47,049 bases of DNA from JBHOQX01 sp042408595 (GCA_042408595.1 JBHOQX010000006.1:1-47049), one strand, 5' to 3'; shown: positions 24,689-36,333, numbered from the stretch's first letter. The notes: generated by a model not told the origin, from the letters alone. Program-made: numbers and translations.

Positions 24689-25927
24689 CTAGAACGTGCT
24701 GACGTCGATCAGCTTCTCCTTGATCCCGTCCGGGTCGTCGCTGTTGTTCCAGTTCAGGTTGCCGGCGCTCTGCAGCGCGCTCTTGACCTGCGCCGGCGTC
24801 GCCGACGGGTGGGTCGCCTTGTAGAGTGCGGCCGCGCCCGCGGCGTGCGGGCTGGCCATGGAGGTGCCGCTGAGCGTCGCGTAGCCGCTGTTGACGTAGG
24901 TCGAGTAGATGCAGACGCCCGGCGCGATCACGTCCACATCCGGGCCAAAGTTCGAGAAATCGGCCAGGGTGTCGTCCTGGTCGGTGCGGCAGGTGGGCGC
25001 GGCGCCGCCGCCCGGCACGCCATTGAAGTCCGCCAGGGCCGAGACGGTGATCACCTCGTCGTAGGCGGCGGGAATGTGGTTCGCGGCGTTGTCATGATCA
25101 TTGCCGGCGGCCACCACGAAGGTCACGCCCTTGCCGACGGCGTTGCAGATCGCCTTGTGCTCCGAGTCGTTGTTGGTGTAGCCGCAGTTGCCGTCGTCGC
25201 TGCCGCTGCCACCCAGGCTCATGTTGGCCACGTCGATCGTGCCAGCGTTGGCTGCCACCCAGTCGATACCGCAGTTGACCGTCGCCGTGGTGCCGGAGCC
25301 AAAGCGGTTGAGCACGCGCACCGCCCACAGCCGCGCGCCGGGGGCCACGCCGACAACGCCGCTTCCGTTGTCGATCGCGCCGATCGTCCCAGCAACATGT
25401 GTGCCATGGCCGTTCTGGTCGTTGTAGCTGGAGCCGAAGCCGATGCAATTCTTCCCGCCGACGACATTCAGATCGGGATGGTTGGTCTGGATCCCGGTGT
25501 CGATTACGGCGACGTCCACGTTCACCCGCTCATCCACGCCATTGATCCGGGCGGTCGGGCTCGACGGCCCGCCGATCCGGTTGATGCCGGTCGGGATGGT
25601 CTGCGCGTCGATCGACACGACGCGGTTCTGCTCGATGAAGGCGACCTCCGGCTCGGCGCGGAGCCGGGCCAGCACGCCGGCCGGGACAAGGCCGGCGAAG
25701 CCCTTCAGGGCGTGGCTGTAGATGAAGTCCACCGTCAGGCCGTGGCGCGCGGCGAGCGCCTGCACCCGCTGGTCGACATCGATCACGTTGTCCTTGAACA
25801 CGACGATGTACTCGTTCGGAACGGCGGCGCCGGGGGCAGGGGCGGCGGCGGCAGGGCGGGCCGCGAAGGCGGTGGCGATCAGGAGGCCGATGGCAAGCGC
25901 CAGGGACGCGATACGCCGTGCGAACAT
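24689..25927 (-). CDS. secreted subtilisin-like serine protease (S8)
   Basis: A 412-residue exported protease. A signal peptide spans about 1-32 (MFARRIASLALAIGLLIATAFA). An I9 inhibitor propeptide covers about 38-110 (PNEYIVVFKDNV, ALKGFAGLVPAGVLARL). The catalytic domain has Asp in VAVIDTGIQTNHPDL, His in NGHGTHVAGTIG and Ser in LSGTSMASPHAAGAAALY, with the oxyanion Asn in VVAAGNDHDN. It resembles proteinase K/aqualysin-type enzymes, and several Cys (KNCIGFG, NCGIDW, CGYTNN, PTCRTD, PGVCIYS) may form disulfides. ATG 25927 is preceded by AAAGGAG. It probably degrades extracellular protein for nutrition. It ends at the hairpin at 24637. Confidence 0.9.
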   Translation of the reverse strand: MFARRIASLALAIGLLIATAFAARPAAAAPAPGAAVPNEYIVVFKDNVIDVDQRVQALAARHGLTVDFIYSHALKGFAGLVPAGVLARLRAEPEVAFIEQNRVVSIDAQTIPTGINRIGGPSSPTARINGVDERVNVDVAVIDTGIQTNHPDLNVVGGKNCIGFGSSYNDQNGHGTHVAGTIGAIDNGSGVVGVAPGARLWAVRVLNRFGSGTTATVNCGIDWVAANAGTIDVANMSLGGSGSDDGNCGYTNNDSEHKAICNAVGKGVTFVVAAGNDHDNAANHIPAAYDEVITVSALADFNGVPGGGAAPTCRTDQDDTLADFSNFGPDVDVIAPGVCIYSTYVNSGYATLSGTSMASPHAAGAAALYKATHPSATPAQVKSALQSAGNLNWNNSDDPDGIKEKLIDVSTF

Positions 25928-26034
25928 GCGTCTGCTCCTTTCGTGTTGCAGCGGATCACCAGCGAGCACCGGTTTGGCCGATGGGCGCCTCCTTTCCGGT
26001 AAGGAGCCATGAGCAAGAAGCCAGCGGCCAGGAT

Positions 26035-26106
26035 GTGGAGTTCGTAGCGTTCAGCGTTCAGCTCAGAAACCGCTCAACGAACCCTAACTCCCGGGCCGTT
26101 CATCAT
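26035..26106. repeat. degenerate word array after gltX
   Basis: Read on the minus strand, the gltX stop is embedded in GAACGATGAATGATGAACGG. Then GGAGTTAGGGTTCGTTGAG is answered by GCTGAACGCTGAACGC and GAACTCC. The two halves are roughly complementary, giving a long imperfect hairpin. Confidence 0.6.
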
Positions 26107-27615
26107 TCATCGTTCCTCGCCCCGCCCCAGCGCCTCGGCGGCGGCCCGGATCCGGGCAAGCGAGCGCTCGCGCCCGAGGGCCGCCAGCGTCTCGAACAGC
26201 GGCGGCGCGACCGTCCGCCCGGTCACGGCGACGCGAATGGCGCCGAACAACTGCCCCGGCTTGAGCCCAAGCTCCTCGGCCAGCGCGCGCAGTGCCGCTT
26301 CCAGCTGCGGCTCCGTCCAGTTCTCCAGCGCGCTCAGGCGCTGGGACACGGCCAGCAGCGCCGCCCGCGTCCCGGCGGCGTCCATCTTCTTCTGGATCAG
26401 CAGCCCCGGCTCGGGTGTGGCGATGTCGCGGAAGAAGAACTCGAGCAGCTCCGGCGCCTCGCTCAGCTCTTCCAGCCGCTCGTGGATCAGCGGTGTCAGG
26501 CGGCGGACATAGGCGCGCTCGGCGTCGCCCGGCGGCGAGCCGATCAGCCCGGCCTTGGAGAGGAACGGCAAAAGGCGATCCGCCAATTCCTCCGTCGAAA
26601 GGCGGCGGATGTAGATACCGTTCATGTCTTTCAGCTTCTTAGGGTTCCAGCGCGCCGGCGAGGACTGCACCCGGTCGATGGTGAAACGCTCGATGATCTC
26701 CTGCCGGGTCATGATCTCGGTGTGGTCGTCGTAGCTCCAGCCCTGGAGCACGAGATAGTTGAACATGGCGTCTGGCAAGTAGCCGCGCTCCCAGAAACGG
26801 TTGGTCGCCACGTCGTCCTTGCGCTTCGAGAGCTTGCCGCGCCCATCGGGCCGCAGCACGGCCGGCACGTGGGCGAAGGCCGGCATCGGCCAGCCGAACG
26901 CCTGGTACAGCAGCACGTGGTATGGCGTGCTCGGCACCCACTCCTCGCTGCGCATCACGTGGGTGATGCGCATCAGGTGGTCGTCCACCAGGTGTGCGAG
27001 GTGGTAGACCGGCATGCCGGACGACTTCACCAGCACGATGTCGTACAGGTCGGCGTTGTTGACGGTGATCTGCTCGCCGCCGCGGATCAGGTCGCTGAAA
27101 CTGGTCGTCCCGTCGAGCGGCACTTTCAGGCGTACGGTGTATGGTTTGCCGCTGGCGGCCAGTTCGCGCTGCCGCTCGAGCGGCCAGTCGCGCTCCGGGC
27201 CGCGGAAGCGGAAGGCCTTGATGCCGCGCGCCTCGGCCTCGGCGCGCATCTGGTCGAGCTCCTCGGGCGTGGTGAACGACATGTACGCCTGGCCCGCCTC
27301 CAGAAGCTGCTCGACATACGGCCGGTAGATGCCTGCTTCATGGCGCTGCGACTGGACGTAAGGGCCGTAGGGGCCGCCGATATCCGGCCCCTCATCCCAA
27401 TCGATGCCGACCCAGCGCAGCGACTCGATCAGGTCGTCCGCCGCGCCGGGCACGTAGCGCTTCTCATCAGTGTCCTCGATGCGCAGAATGAACTGGCCGC
27501 CGTAGTGCTGGGCGAACAGCCAGTTGAACAGCGCGGTGCGCACGCCGCCGATGTGCAGATAGCCGGTCGGGCTGGGGGCGAAGCGCACCCGCACCGGCGG
27601 GGTGATCTGAGTCAT
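26107..27615 (-). CDS. gltX: glutamyl-tRNA synthetase
   Basis: A class I aminoacyl-tRNA synthetase of 502 residues that charges tRNA-Glu (and tRNA-Gln in organisms using the transamidation route). The HIGH motif is at 21-24 (YLHIGG), with FAPSPTG before it. The ATP-site motif KLSKR is near 260, and IEDTDEKRY follows HIGH as usual. LVDDHLMRITHVMRSEEW is the Glu/Gln-class signature. The C-terminal helical anticodon part is complete. The zinc-site cysteines seen in some GltX are absent. The leader of about 130 bases holds a 15-codon open frame and a TATAAT box (27754-27759). Its last codons and stop merge with a word array. Confidence 0.93.
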   Translation of the reverse strand: MTQITPPVRVRFAPSPTGYLHIGGVRTALFNWLFAQHYGGQFILRIEDTDEKRYVPGAADDLIESLRWVGIDWDEGPDIGGPYGPYVQSQRHEAGIYRPYVEQLLEAGQAYMSFTTPEELDQMRAEAEARGIKAFRFRGPERDWPLERQRELAASGKPYTVRLKVPLDGTTSFSDLIRGGEQITVNNADLYDIVLVKSSGMPVYHLAHLVDDHLMRITHVMRSEEWVPSTPYHVLLYQAFGWPMPAFAHVPAVLRPDGRGKLSKRKDDVATNRFWERGYLPDAMFNYLVLQGWSYDDHTEIMTRQEIIERFTIDRVQSSPARWNPKKLKDMNGIYIRRLSTEELADRLLPFLSKAGLIGSPPGDAERAYVRRLTPLIHERLEELSEAPELLEFFFRDIATPEPGLLIQKKMDAAGTRAALLAVSQRLSALENWTEPQLEAALRALAEELGLKPGQLFGAIRVAVTGRTVAPPLFETLAALGRERSLARIRAAAEALGRGEER

Positions 27616-27691
27616 CGCTGATACTCCGGTTATTAATCAGGACGGATGATGAACGACGAACGCTGGCATTCTCAAAACGCGCCGATCGACA

Positions 27692-27739
27692 TCAGGCCAG
27701 ACCGACCTTCGCCCTCTGTTCTTCGTCCGTGTCGGCCAT
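27692..27739 (-). other. possible 15-codon leader ORF before gltX
   Basis: ATG 27739 to TGA 27692 encodes MADTDEEQRAKVGLA. It starts about eight bases after the predicted transcript start and ends 76 bases before the gltX ATG. There is no clear ribosome site and no run of Glu or Gln codons that would point to attenuation (Glu occurs twice). Low support. Confidence 0.2.
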
Positions 27740-27753
27740 CGCGCACTCGCTGA

Positions 27754-27759
27754 TTATAC
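27754..27759 (-). promoter_or_regulatory. -10 box of gltX
   Basis: A perfect TATAAT on the minus strand with predicted start near 27747. No consensus -35 seen. Confidence 0.5.
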
Positions 27760-27799
27760 CGCCCTTGCGAAGCTCCGGCGACACCAACACTCGTGCGAT

Positions 27800-27822
27800 G
27801 GTGTGACCGTTCCTGTCACACC
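27800..27822. promoter_or_regulatory. 23-base palindrome between gltX and the TPR gene
   Basis: GGTGTGAC-CGTTCCT-GTCACACC is a perfect 8-bp inverted repeat with a 7-base centre. It lies upstream of both divergent genes and resembles a dimer-binding operator. The half-sites recall CRP/FNR sites (TGTGA...TCACA), but the gap of nine is longer than the usual six. Confidence 0.4.
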
Positions 27823-27961
27823 AGGGAGCTACACTGCTCGTGAGCCCACGGTAGACATCAGCGTCGCCACAATCGCCACACTGCCAGAACGCACGGAGAA
27901 GCCCAATCAGCCAACCTGTTCCCTGCCATTGGTCGATCTGCACTCTGGAAAGAGGCCCGAG

Positions 27962-28810
27962 ATGACAAACGCTCCCCCATACCGAATCGCCCTGGCGCGC
28001 GCCCGCGCCTACCTGCTGCTTGCGCCCGAGGGCGGGCTGCTTTCCGCGCTCTTTCTGGCGTCATTCGTCAGCAGCGCTCAAACGATCGCCGGGCTGCTCG
28101 CGGCCATCGTGATAGTCACCTTCGCGGTGCGGACATTGGCGCTGTATCTGGCGCGGCTGGCCCTCGAACAGGCACGCTACTGGGAGGCGGACGCACTGCT
28201 GCGTGTCTCGCTGGCGCTCTGGCCCTGGTCGGCGGATGGGCTGGCGCTGCGCGGCGTGCTCGCCGTGGCGCTGGGCGCGCCCGACAAGGCCGTGGCGGCG
28301 CTGCGGCGGGCGGCTGCGTTGCTGCCATGGCAGGCGTCGTTCCATGCGGCGCTGGCCGGGGCGCTGCTGGCGCAGGGCCATGGCGAGGAAGCGGCAGCGG
28401 CGGCCCGTCGGGCGCTGGCGCTCGATCCGACGAACGCGACAGCGCATCTGTCCCTGGCGGAGGCCGAGATGGTGCTCGGCGCCGCCCCGCATGCCGTCGA
28501 AGATCGGCTACGGGCTGGCCTCCGAGCTGCGCGTGCGCCGGAGATGGCAGCGGCGCTCCAATGCGCGCTCGCGGCGCATCTGTTCGAGGAATCCCGCCTT
28601 GCAGAGGGCGCGTTGGCGCTCCGTGCGGCCGAGGCATTGCTCGGCCGCTGCGCACCCGCGCGGCAGGCCGAGCTGCGCTTCCGAATCGGCGAGTTGCTGG
28701 CTGCGGCCGGCCAGACCGAGCACGCCCGCGAGCACTTCCTCGGCGCCGCGGCGCTCGATCCGGAGGGGCGCCACGCCGCGGCGGCGTGGCACGCGGCGCG
28801 CACCTCCTGA
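27962..28810 (+). CDS. membrane-anchored TPR protein
   Basis: A 282-residue protein. One or two hydrophobic segments at about 22-62 (GGLLSALFLASFVS and TIAGLLAAIVIVTFAVRTL) anchor it. The remainder is helical repeats of the tetratricopeptide type (LEQARYWEADALLRVSLALWP, GAPDKAVAALRRAAALLPW, GHGEEAAAAARRALALDPTN, AGQTEHAREHFLGAAALDPE), with the alternating Ala/Leu/Pro positions expected. Such proteins act as scaffolds; the partner is unknown. ATG 27962 follows GGAAAGAGG, while the longer frame covers the intergenic palindrome. No promoter could be named with confidence. Confidence 0.7.
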   Translation: MTNAPPYRIALARARAYLLLAPEGGLLSALFLASFVSSAQTIAGLLAAIVIVTFAVRTLALYLARLALEQARYWEADALLRVSLALWPWSADGLALRGVLAVALGAPDKAVAALRRAAALLPWQASFHAALAGALLAQGHGEEAAAAARRALALDPTNATAHLSLAEAEMVLGAAPHAVEDRLRAGLRAARAPEMAAALQCALAAHLFEESRLAEGALALRAAEALLGRCAPARQAELRFRIGELLAAAGQTEHAREHFLGAAALDPEGRHAAAAWHAARTS

Positions 28811-29456
28811 CGGTGATCGCCGCGGCCCGACACGCGGGAGGGGCACCGCGGCGCATCCTGCCACTCGCGACGCGGGCGGTGGTCACCAGCCGGATGGCCC
28901 GACTGATACGCGCGTGTTGAGTCTCACCAACCAACGACCCGCCTCACGCATGGCGACGGCGAGGGTCGGTGCATCCTTGGAATGAGCGAGGCCCGCAGAG
29001 GCGGCGAGGTCCGCCATCCTGAGCTAGAGCACAGTCCTATCTGATTCGTACCGATCAACGTCTGCCGCCTTCAGGCGGTACGCGGACGCCCCCTGAAGGC
29101 GGCATGACAATTCTCGCGAGCTCGCTAGAGTCGCGCTCGCGCTCCAAAGTATCGGCAACCTCTGGCCACGTCAGTTCGTCGGAGCCGGAGGGATCTGCCA
29201 TCCCCATATCCAACATCGCACTCAGCCGCGCAGCGCGCGCTCGAGGAACGCAGTCAGCCGCACTTGGTCCTGCGGGCTCAGCCGACGGGCCTGATTCAGG
29301 ACACTATCAAGCCTAAGGGCTGTCGTAGTGTGCCTTCCAGCGCGCGCCGGCGCACCAAGGCTCCAGGCTGGCGCTCAACCGGATCGGCATCGCCTAAAGA
29401 GGACAGCCGCGTTGCAGCTGCTGGCCCCTCGATGATTCGCCGCCCAAGCGCAATGA
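28811..29456. other. 647-base gap between TPR gene and gyrB
   Basis: There is no complete gene that I can support. A 12-bp hairpin lies at 29064-29103. On the minus strand around 29225-29330 a stop-bounded stretch reads DSVLNQARRLSPQDQVRL and ERALRG, like the N-terminal helix of VapB-type or DUF2281 antitoxins. Four bases on, a short frame starts MLDMGMADPSG. No start codon fits the first piece, so this may be a gene relic. Confidence 0.35.
29064..29103. terminator. 12-bp hairpin in the TPR-gyrB gap
   Basis: GCCGCCTTCAGG (29064-29075) and CCTGAAGGCGGC (29092-29103) pair perfectly around 16 bases. No U-tract on either side. It could stop transcripts from both convergent genes or be the stem of a small repetitive element. 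Confidence 0.5.
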
Positions 29457-31388
<1,932 letters not shown>

Positions 31389-31490
31389 CGACGGTTACTC
31401 ACTCTTGATGCAGCGAACAAAGCGTAGAGAACAACGGAACAGTCAGGCCGGCGCCGCGATGGATAGGTTGTCGTCGGCCCTCGAGTATCG

Positions 31491-32516
31491 TTAGACCGAC
31501 GACCGGGCGGCGGGGGCCGCGGTCGAGGCCTGCCAGCGGCGCAGCCGCTCGCGATAAAAGGCCATGCGCCCGGCGAGCAGCCCGCTGCCGATATACGCGC
31601 TTCCGGCGATCGCCGCCAGCAGGCCGGGCAGGGTACCGGACAGGTTGTACCAGATGACGCCAGACCCCCACGGGATGAGGATCTCGGCCAGCGCCAGCAG
31701 CCCGAGCGTCCCCCAGAAGTTGCGCCGGACGATATTGAAGCTGGCACGCATCGCCTGAAACGGTCCGCTGCCGCTGATCGCGATCGCCTCCGGCGCGAAG
31801 CCGATATAGATACGAACCCAAAAGACGACGAACCAGCCGATCGCCAGTGCGAACAGGCCGATCGCCGGGTTCAGCCGCAGCAGCAGCAGCGCGAAGAAGC
31901 CGAACGGCAGGCCGAGCAGCAGCAGCACCCCGGCCACCACGGCCACATAGCCGAACAGCGCCAGCCCCGCGCGCCAACTGCGCCGGAGCATCACCGGCAG
32001 CGCCGCCCGGTCCCGCCGCACCGCCTCGCCGACCAGCGTGAGGAACACCGCGCTGATCGCCAGCGCAACGGCGTTCACGACCAGCAGCGCCAGGAGCGCC
32101 CCGCCCGGGCCGCTGACGGTGATCGTCGGGCGAGCCGCTTCGACGAGCTGTGGCAGGGCCTGCACCGCCGGAAAGCTGCCACTGAGCGAGTCCGACGCGC
32201 GCGGGTCTAGCGTGTAGGGCATCAGCAGCGGGACAAAGTTGAGCAACGCTAGCGGCTGCCGCATGTCCAGCCGGCCGAGCGCCAGGATCTGCTCGTACTG
32301 GGCCTGGAGGTCGCCAGCGGTCGGCTCCTGCGGCAACTGCTGCAACAGGCGGTAGAACGAGTCGACGAGCGGCTCGAACGACAACTGCACGCCGAACCAC
32401 AGGAACAGATTGACAGCTAGCGGCACGAGCACGAGCCACGGCCGGCGGTTGATCGCCCGGAACCCGTCGCTCAGGCTCTCGATCACTGTGGCATTTTGCG
32501 GCTTGCTAATCGCCAA
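31491..32516 (-). CDS. multi-pass membrane protein (DUF7544/glycerophosphoryl-diester-type)
   Basis: A 341-residue integral membrane protein of unknown role. Hydrophobic segments occur at about 25-45, 95-105, 145-170, 190-225 (double), 228-250, 275-300 and 300-318. The pattern FRAINRRPWLVLVPLAVNLF at the N-terminus, and a central glycine/leucine-rich pair followed by RASFNIVRRNFWGTLGLLALAEI, resembles the DUF975/YihY-like integral proteins whose genes are common in Chloroflexota. I cannot name a function. The start is TTG 32516 because GAGGAGGGCG stands seven bases upstream, and TGG-TATAAT at 32541-32549 fixes the transcript start near 32534. Confidence 0.65.
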   Translation of the reverse strand: MAISKPQNATVIESLSDGFRAINRRPWLVLVPLAVNLFLWFGVQLSFEPLVDSFYRLLQQLPQEPTAGDLQAQYEQILALGRLDMRQPLALLNFVPLLMPYTLDPRASDSLSGSFPAVQALPQLVEAARPTITVSGPGGALLALLVVNAVALAISAVFLTLVGEAVRRDRAALPVMLRRSWRAGLALFGYVAVVAGVLLLLGLPFGFFALLLLRLNPAIGLFALAIGWFVVFWVRIYIGFAPEAIAISGSGPFQAMRASFNIVRRNFWGTLGLLALAEILIPWGSGVIWYNLSGTLPGLLAAIAGSAYIGSGLLAGRMAFYRERLRRWQASTAAPAARSSV

Positions 32517-32540
32517 TGCACGCCCTCCTCAGACCGCTTC

Positions 32541-32549
32541 ATTATACCA
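32541..32549 (-). promoter_or_regulatory. extended -10 promoter of the membrane-protein gene
   Basis: TGG-TATAAT on the minus strand; the leader is about 18 bases and contains the ribosome site. No -35 consensus. Confidence 0.65.
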
Positions 32550-32614
32550 CATATCGGCTCGCCCGGCGCGGCGTTTCGAACGAGCGTGCGAGTGAGCAGT
32601 GTCAAGATTTCCAG

Positions 32615-32700
32615 GGGGGCGGCATGTGCAGCGTGGAGCGTGCAGAGTGCAGATTGGAGCCTAGCTCCTGACCGTCTGACCGTCTGCCTTCTACCCTCCG
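32615..32700. repeat. degenerate word array between divergent genes
   Basis: GTGCAGCGTGGAGCGTGCAG and AGTGCAGATTGGAG words are followed by a small GGAGC-CTA-GCTCC hairpin, then tandem TGACCGTC-TGACCGTC-TGCC. Unlike most arrays in this window it is not next to a stop codon. Confidence 0.5.
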
Positions 32701-32720
32701 TCGCACACAATCGCCAGCGG

Positions 32721-32729
32721 TGTTAAAAT
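32721..32729 (+). promoter_or_regulatory. extended -10 promoter of the McrB-like gene
   Basis: TGT-TAAAAT with predicted transcript start near 32736 and a leader of about 33 bases. Ribosome site GGGGCGAG before ATG 32769. Confidence 0.5.
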
Positions 32730-32768
32730 ACATTTGTTCGCATAGCAACGAGCGCACCGCGGGGCGAG

Positions 32769-34559
32769 ATGACCGAGACGACCGCTTTCCCCGGCTTCAC
32801 GCCGGAGGTTCTCGAATCGCTGCATGTGCCGGGTGTGGCCGAGCGCTGGGCCGCCGTGCAGGAGCGACTGCACCCGGCGCTCGCGGCGCTCGCCGGCGCG
32901 CTGGAGGCCGAGGCCGCCCGCCGCCTGCCGCGCGAGTGGCCGCTCTACGAAGTGAGCTACAAGAGCCAGCGGTATGTCAACCGCGGCGCCGGCGAGCGCG
33001 CCCCGATCGACGAGTACCACGTCGCGATCGACCGCCCGCCGCGCGGCGCGGGAGTCTACATCGCCGTCAGCGGCGAGGAGCGGCGCATCCTGGTGGTGCT
33101 GCAGGTCTGGGGGGCGCGCAAGCCCGAGCTGCGCCGCGTCTGGGAGGAGGGCCGCGCGATCTGGCTGCCGCTGGTCGAGGGCGTGACCGAGGTGCGCTTC
33201 GCCGATCGACGGGGGATACGGAGGCCAGGAGACCAGGCAGCGAGGGGGCAAGACCTCGCCGACCCGGTCTTCCTGTCTTCCCCGCTCCCGGCCGCTCTGT
33301 CTGAGACCTGGCTCGACCGGTACCTGGCCACCCGCGGCGCGCACTACCTGCTCGCCGGCTTCGCCTACGCCTGGGAAGACCCACGGGTGGCGCGGCCCGA
33401 GTTCGCCGCGCAGCTGATCGCGAACGCGCTGGCGCTGCTACCGCTGAACGAGGCGCTGATGGAAGCCGCCGAGGCGCTGGAGCCGGCCGCCGCGCTGCGC
33501 GAGCGCCGCACCGAGTACACCCCGCCGCTCCCGCCGATCGAGACCATCGTCGCCCGGGTGCAGTGCCGCGGTTTCGCCCTGTCCGACGCGCTCATCCGCG
33601 CCTACCACGTCGCCCTGCAGACCAAACCGCTGGTTATCCTGCCAGGCATCTCCGGCACCGGCAAGACGCGCCTGACGCGCCTGTACGCCGATGCGGTGAT
33701 GGCCGACGCGCTCGCCGGCGCGGAGAACGACCACTACCTGCTCGTCGCCGTGCAGCCGGACTGGCACAACGCCCGCGATCTGCTCGGTTATTTCAACGCG
33801 ATCACCGGCAAGTTCCACCCGACGCCGTTTCTGCGCTTCCTGGCGCGGGCCGCCGCCGACCCCGCCGCGCCGTACTTCGTCTGCCTGGACGAGATGAACC
33901 TGGCCCGGCCCGAATACTACCTCGCGCCGATCCTGAGCGCGCTGGAGACCGACGAGCGCCTGATCGACCTTGGTGCGCCCGGCACGACCGTTGAGACCGT
34001 CACCGGGGAGGTGCTGCCGAACCCCTTCCGCCTGCCGCTGAACGTCCGGCTGACCGGCACGGTCAATGTGGACGAGAGCACGCACTCGCTCTCCGACAAG
34101 CTGCTCGACCGGGCGAATGTGATCGAGCTGACCGATGTCGATCTAGTGGCGTTCCGCCAGTCCTACCGCGGCGCGGTGGACGAGGCGGCGTGGGAGACGA
34201 TCGCGCGGATACACACGATCGTCGCGCGCGCCGGGCAGCCGTTCGGCTACCGGGCGATCGCCGAGATGCTGCGCTACATCGAGCAGGCGCGCGGGGTGCT
34301 GGCGCCGCAGCAGGCGCTGGACCAGCAGATCAAGCAGAAGGTGCTGCCCAAGCTGCGCGGCGAGGACTCGCCCCGCCTACGCCGCGCGCTGACCGAGCTC
34401 CTGGAGCTGGCGCTCGGCCAGCCGCAGCACGCCTGGGGCCGCGCCGCGCAGATCGCGCCGGATGCGCTGGCCGCCGCGCCCCTGCCCGAATCCGCCGACA
34501 AGCTGCGGCGCATGCTCGAGCGGCTCGATGCGGATGGGTTCACCGATTTCTACGGGTGA
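32769..34559 (+). CDS. McrB-like AAA ATPase/GTPase, orphan
   Basis: A 596-residue protein. Residues about 1-145 form a separate N-terminal module (WPLYEVSYKSQRYVNRG, EYHVAIDRPPRGAGVYIAVS), perhaps for substrate or nucleic-acid recognition. The AAA module of the McrB/MoxR-like type follows: Walker A LPGISGTGKTRLTRL near 292-306, Walker B FVCLDEMNLARPEYY near 367-381, sensor-like RLTGTVNVDESTHSLSDKLLDRA, then a helical lid. Known McrB proteins work with the nuclease McrC in modification-dependent restriction; no McrC or nuclease gene lies on either side. Residues about 147-180 (RGIRRPGDQAARGQDLADP and after) are encoded by an inserted word array. Confidence 0.8.
   Translation: MTETTAFPGFTPEVLESLHVPGVAERWAAVQERLHPALAALAGALEAEAARRLPREWPLYEVSYKSQRYVNRGAGERAPIDEYHVAIDRPPRGAGVYIAVSGEERRILVVLQVWGARKPELRRVWEEGRAIWLPLVEGVTEVRFADRRGIRRPGDQAARGQDLADPVFLSSPLPAALSETWLDRYLATRGAHYLLAGFAYAWEDPRVARPEFAAQLIANALALLPLNEALMEAAEALEPAAALRERRTEYTPPLPPIETIVARVQCRGFALSDALIRAYHVALQTKPLVILPGISGTGKTRLTRLYADAVMADALAGAENDHYLLVAVQPDWHNARDLLGYFNAITGKFHPTPFLRFLARAAADPAAPYFVCLDEMNLARPEYYLAPILSALETDERLIDLGAPGTTVETVTGEVLPNPFRLPLNVRLTGTVNVDESTHSLSDKLLDRANVIELTDVDLVAFRQSYRGAVDEAAWETIARIHTIVARAGQPFGYRAIAEMLRYIEQARGVLAPQQALDQQIKQKVLPKLRGEDSPRLRRALTELLELALGQPQHAWGRAAQIAPDALAAAPLPESADKLRRMLERLDADGFTDFYG
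33208..33305 (+). repeat. word array inserted in frame in the McrB-like gene
   Basis: GGAGGCCAGGAGACCAGG-type words, then AAGACC-(10 bases)-GGTCTT, then CCTGTCTTCCCCGCTCCCGG words. The two halves are roughly complementary, like the intergenic arrays. About 33 codons are affected and the frame is kept. Confidence 0.6.
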
Positions 34560-34563
34560 CCGA

Positions 34564-34585
34564 CCGGCGAACGGAGGAACGCCGG
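34564..34585. terminator. short hairpin after the McrB-like gene
   Basis: CCGGCG-(10 bases)-CGCCGG, starting five bases after the stop. Short stem, no U-tract; tentative. Confidence 0.35.
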
Positions 34586-34657
34586 CCGTATCTCGCGCGA
34601 AGACGTTCAGATCATCAGCGCTACCCTGCAATCGGCCGCCTTGATTCGTCCACCCCG

Positions 34658-36265
<1,608 letters not shown>

Positions 36266-36273
36266 GCGGTTCG

Positions 36274-36310
36274 TGACAAGATGACAAGATGACAAGATGA
36301 CAAAGTGACG
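36274..36310. repeat. TGACAAGA tandem repeat
   Basis: Three exact 8-base units TGACAAGA (36274-36297), a diverged TGACAAAG and a partial TGACG. It lies between the carboxylase start and the 3' end of the TPR pseudogene. Confidence 0.85.
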
Positions 36311-36312
36311 TA

Positions 36313-36333
36313 GGGGCGGGGTCACTCCGCCCC
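36313..36333. terminator. GC-rich hairpin after the TPR pseudogene
   Basis: GGGGCGG (36313-36319) pairs with CCGCCCC (36327-36333). On the minus strand it lies about 45 bases after the pseudogene TAG. Confidence 0.45.

Noticed and set aside
25918..27621. Open frame of 567 codons on the plus strand
   Set aside because: Antisense to gltX, which has HIGH and KLSKR motifs.
27616..27747. T-box riboswitch before gltX
   Set aside because: The leader is only about 130 bases and lacks the conserved T-box sequence and a terminator/antiterminator pair.
27692..27943. 83-codon minus-strand frame with CGDCG and WCDRNGH, zinc-finger-like
   Set aside because: It spans the gltX -10 box and the intergenic palindrome, has no good start, and the Cys/His spacing fits no finger family.
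28811..29456. tRNA or other RNA gene in the gap before gyrB
   Set aside because: No T-loop GTTCRA with matching acceptor and anticodon stems was found; the hairpin at 29064 is a simple stem-loop.
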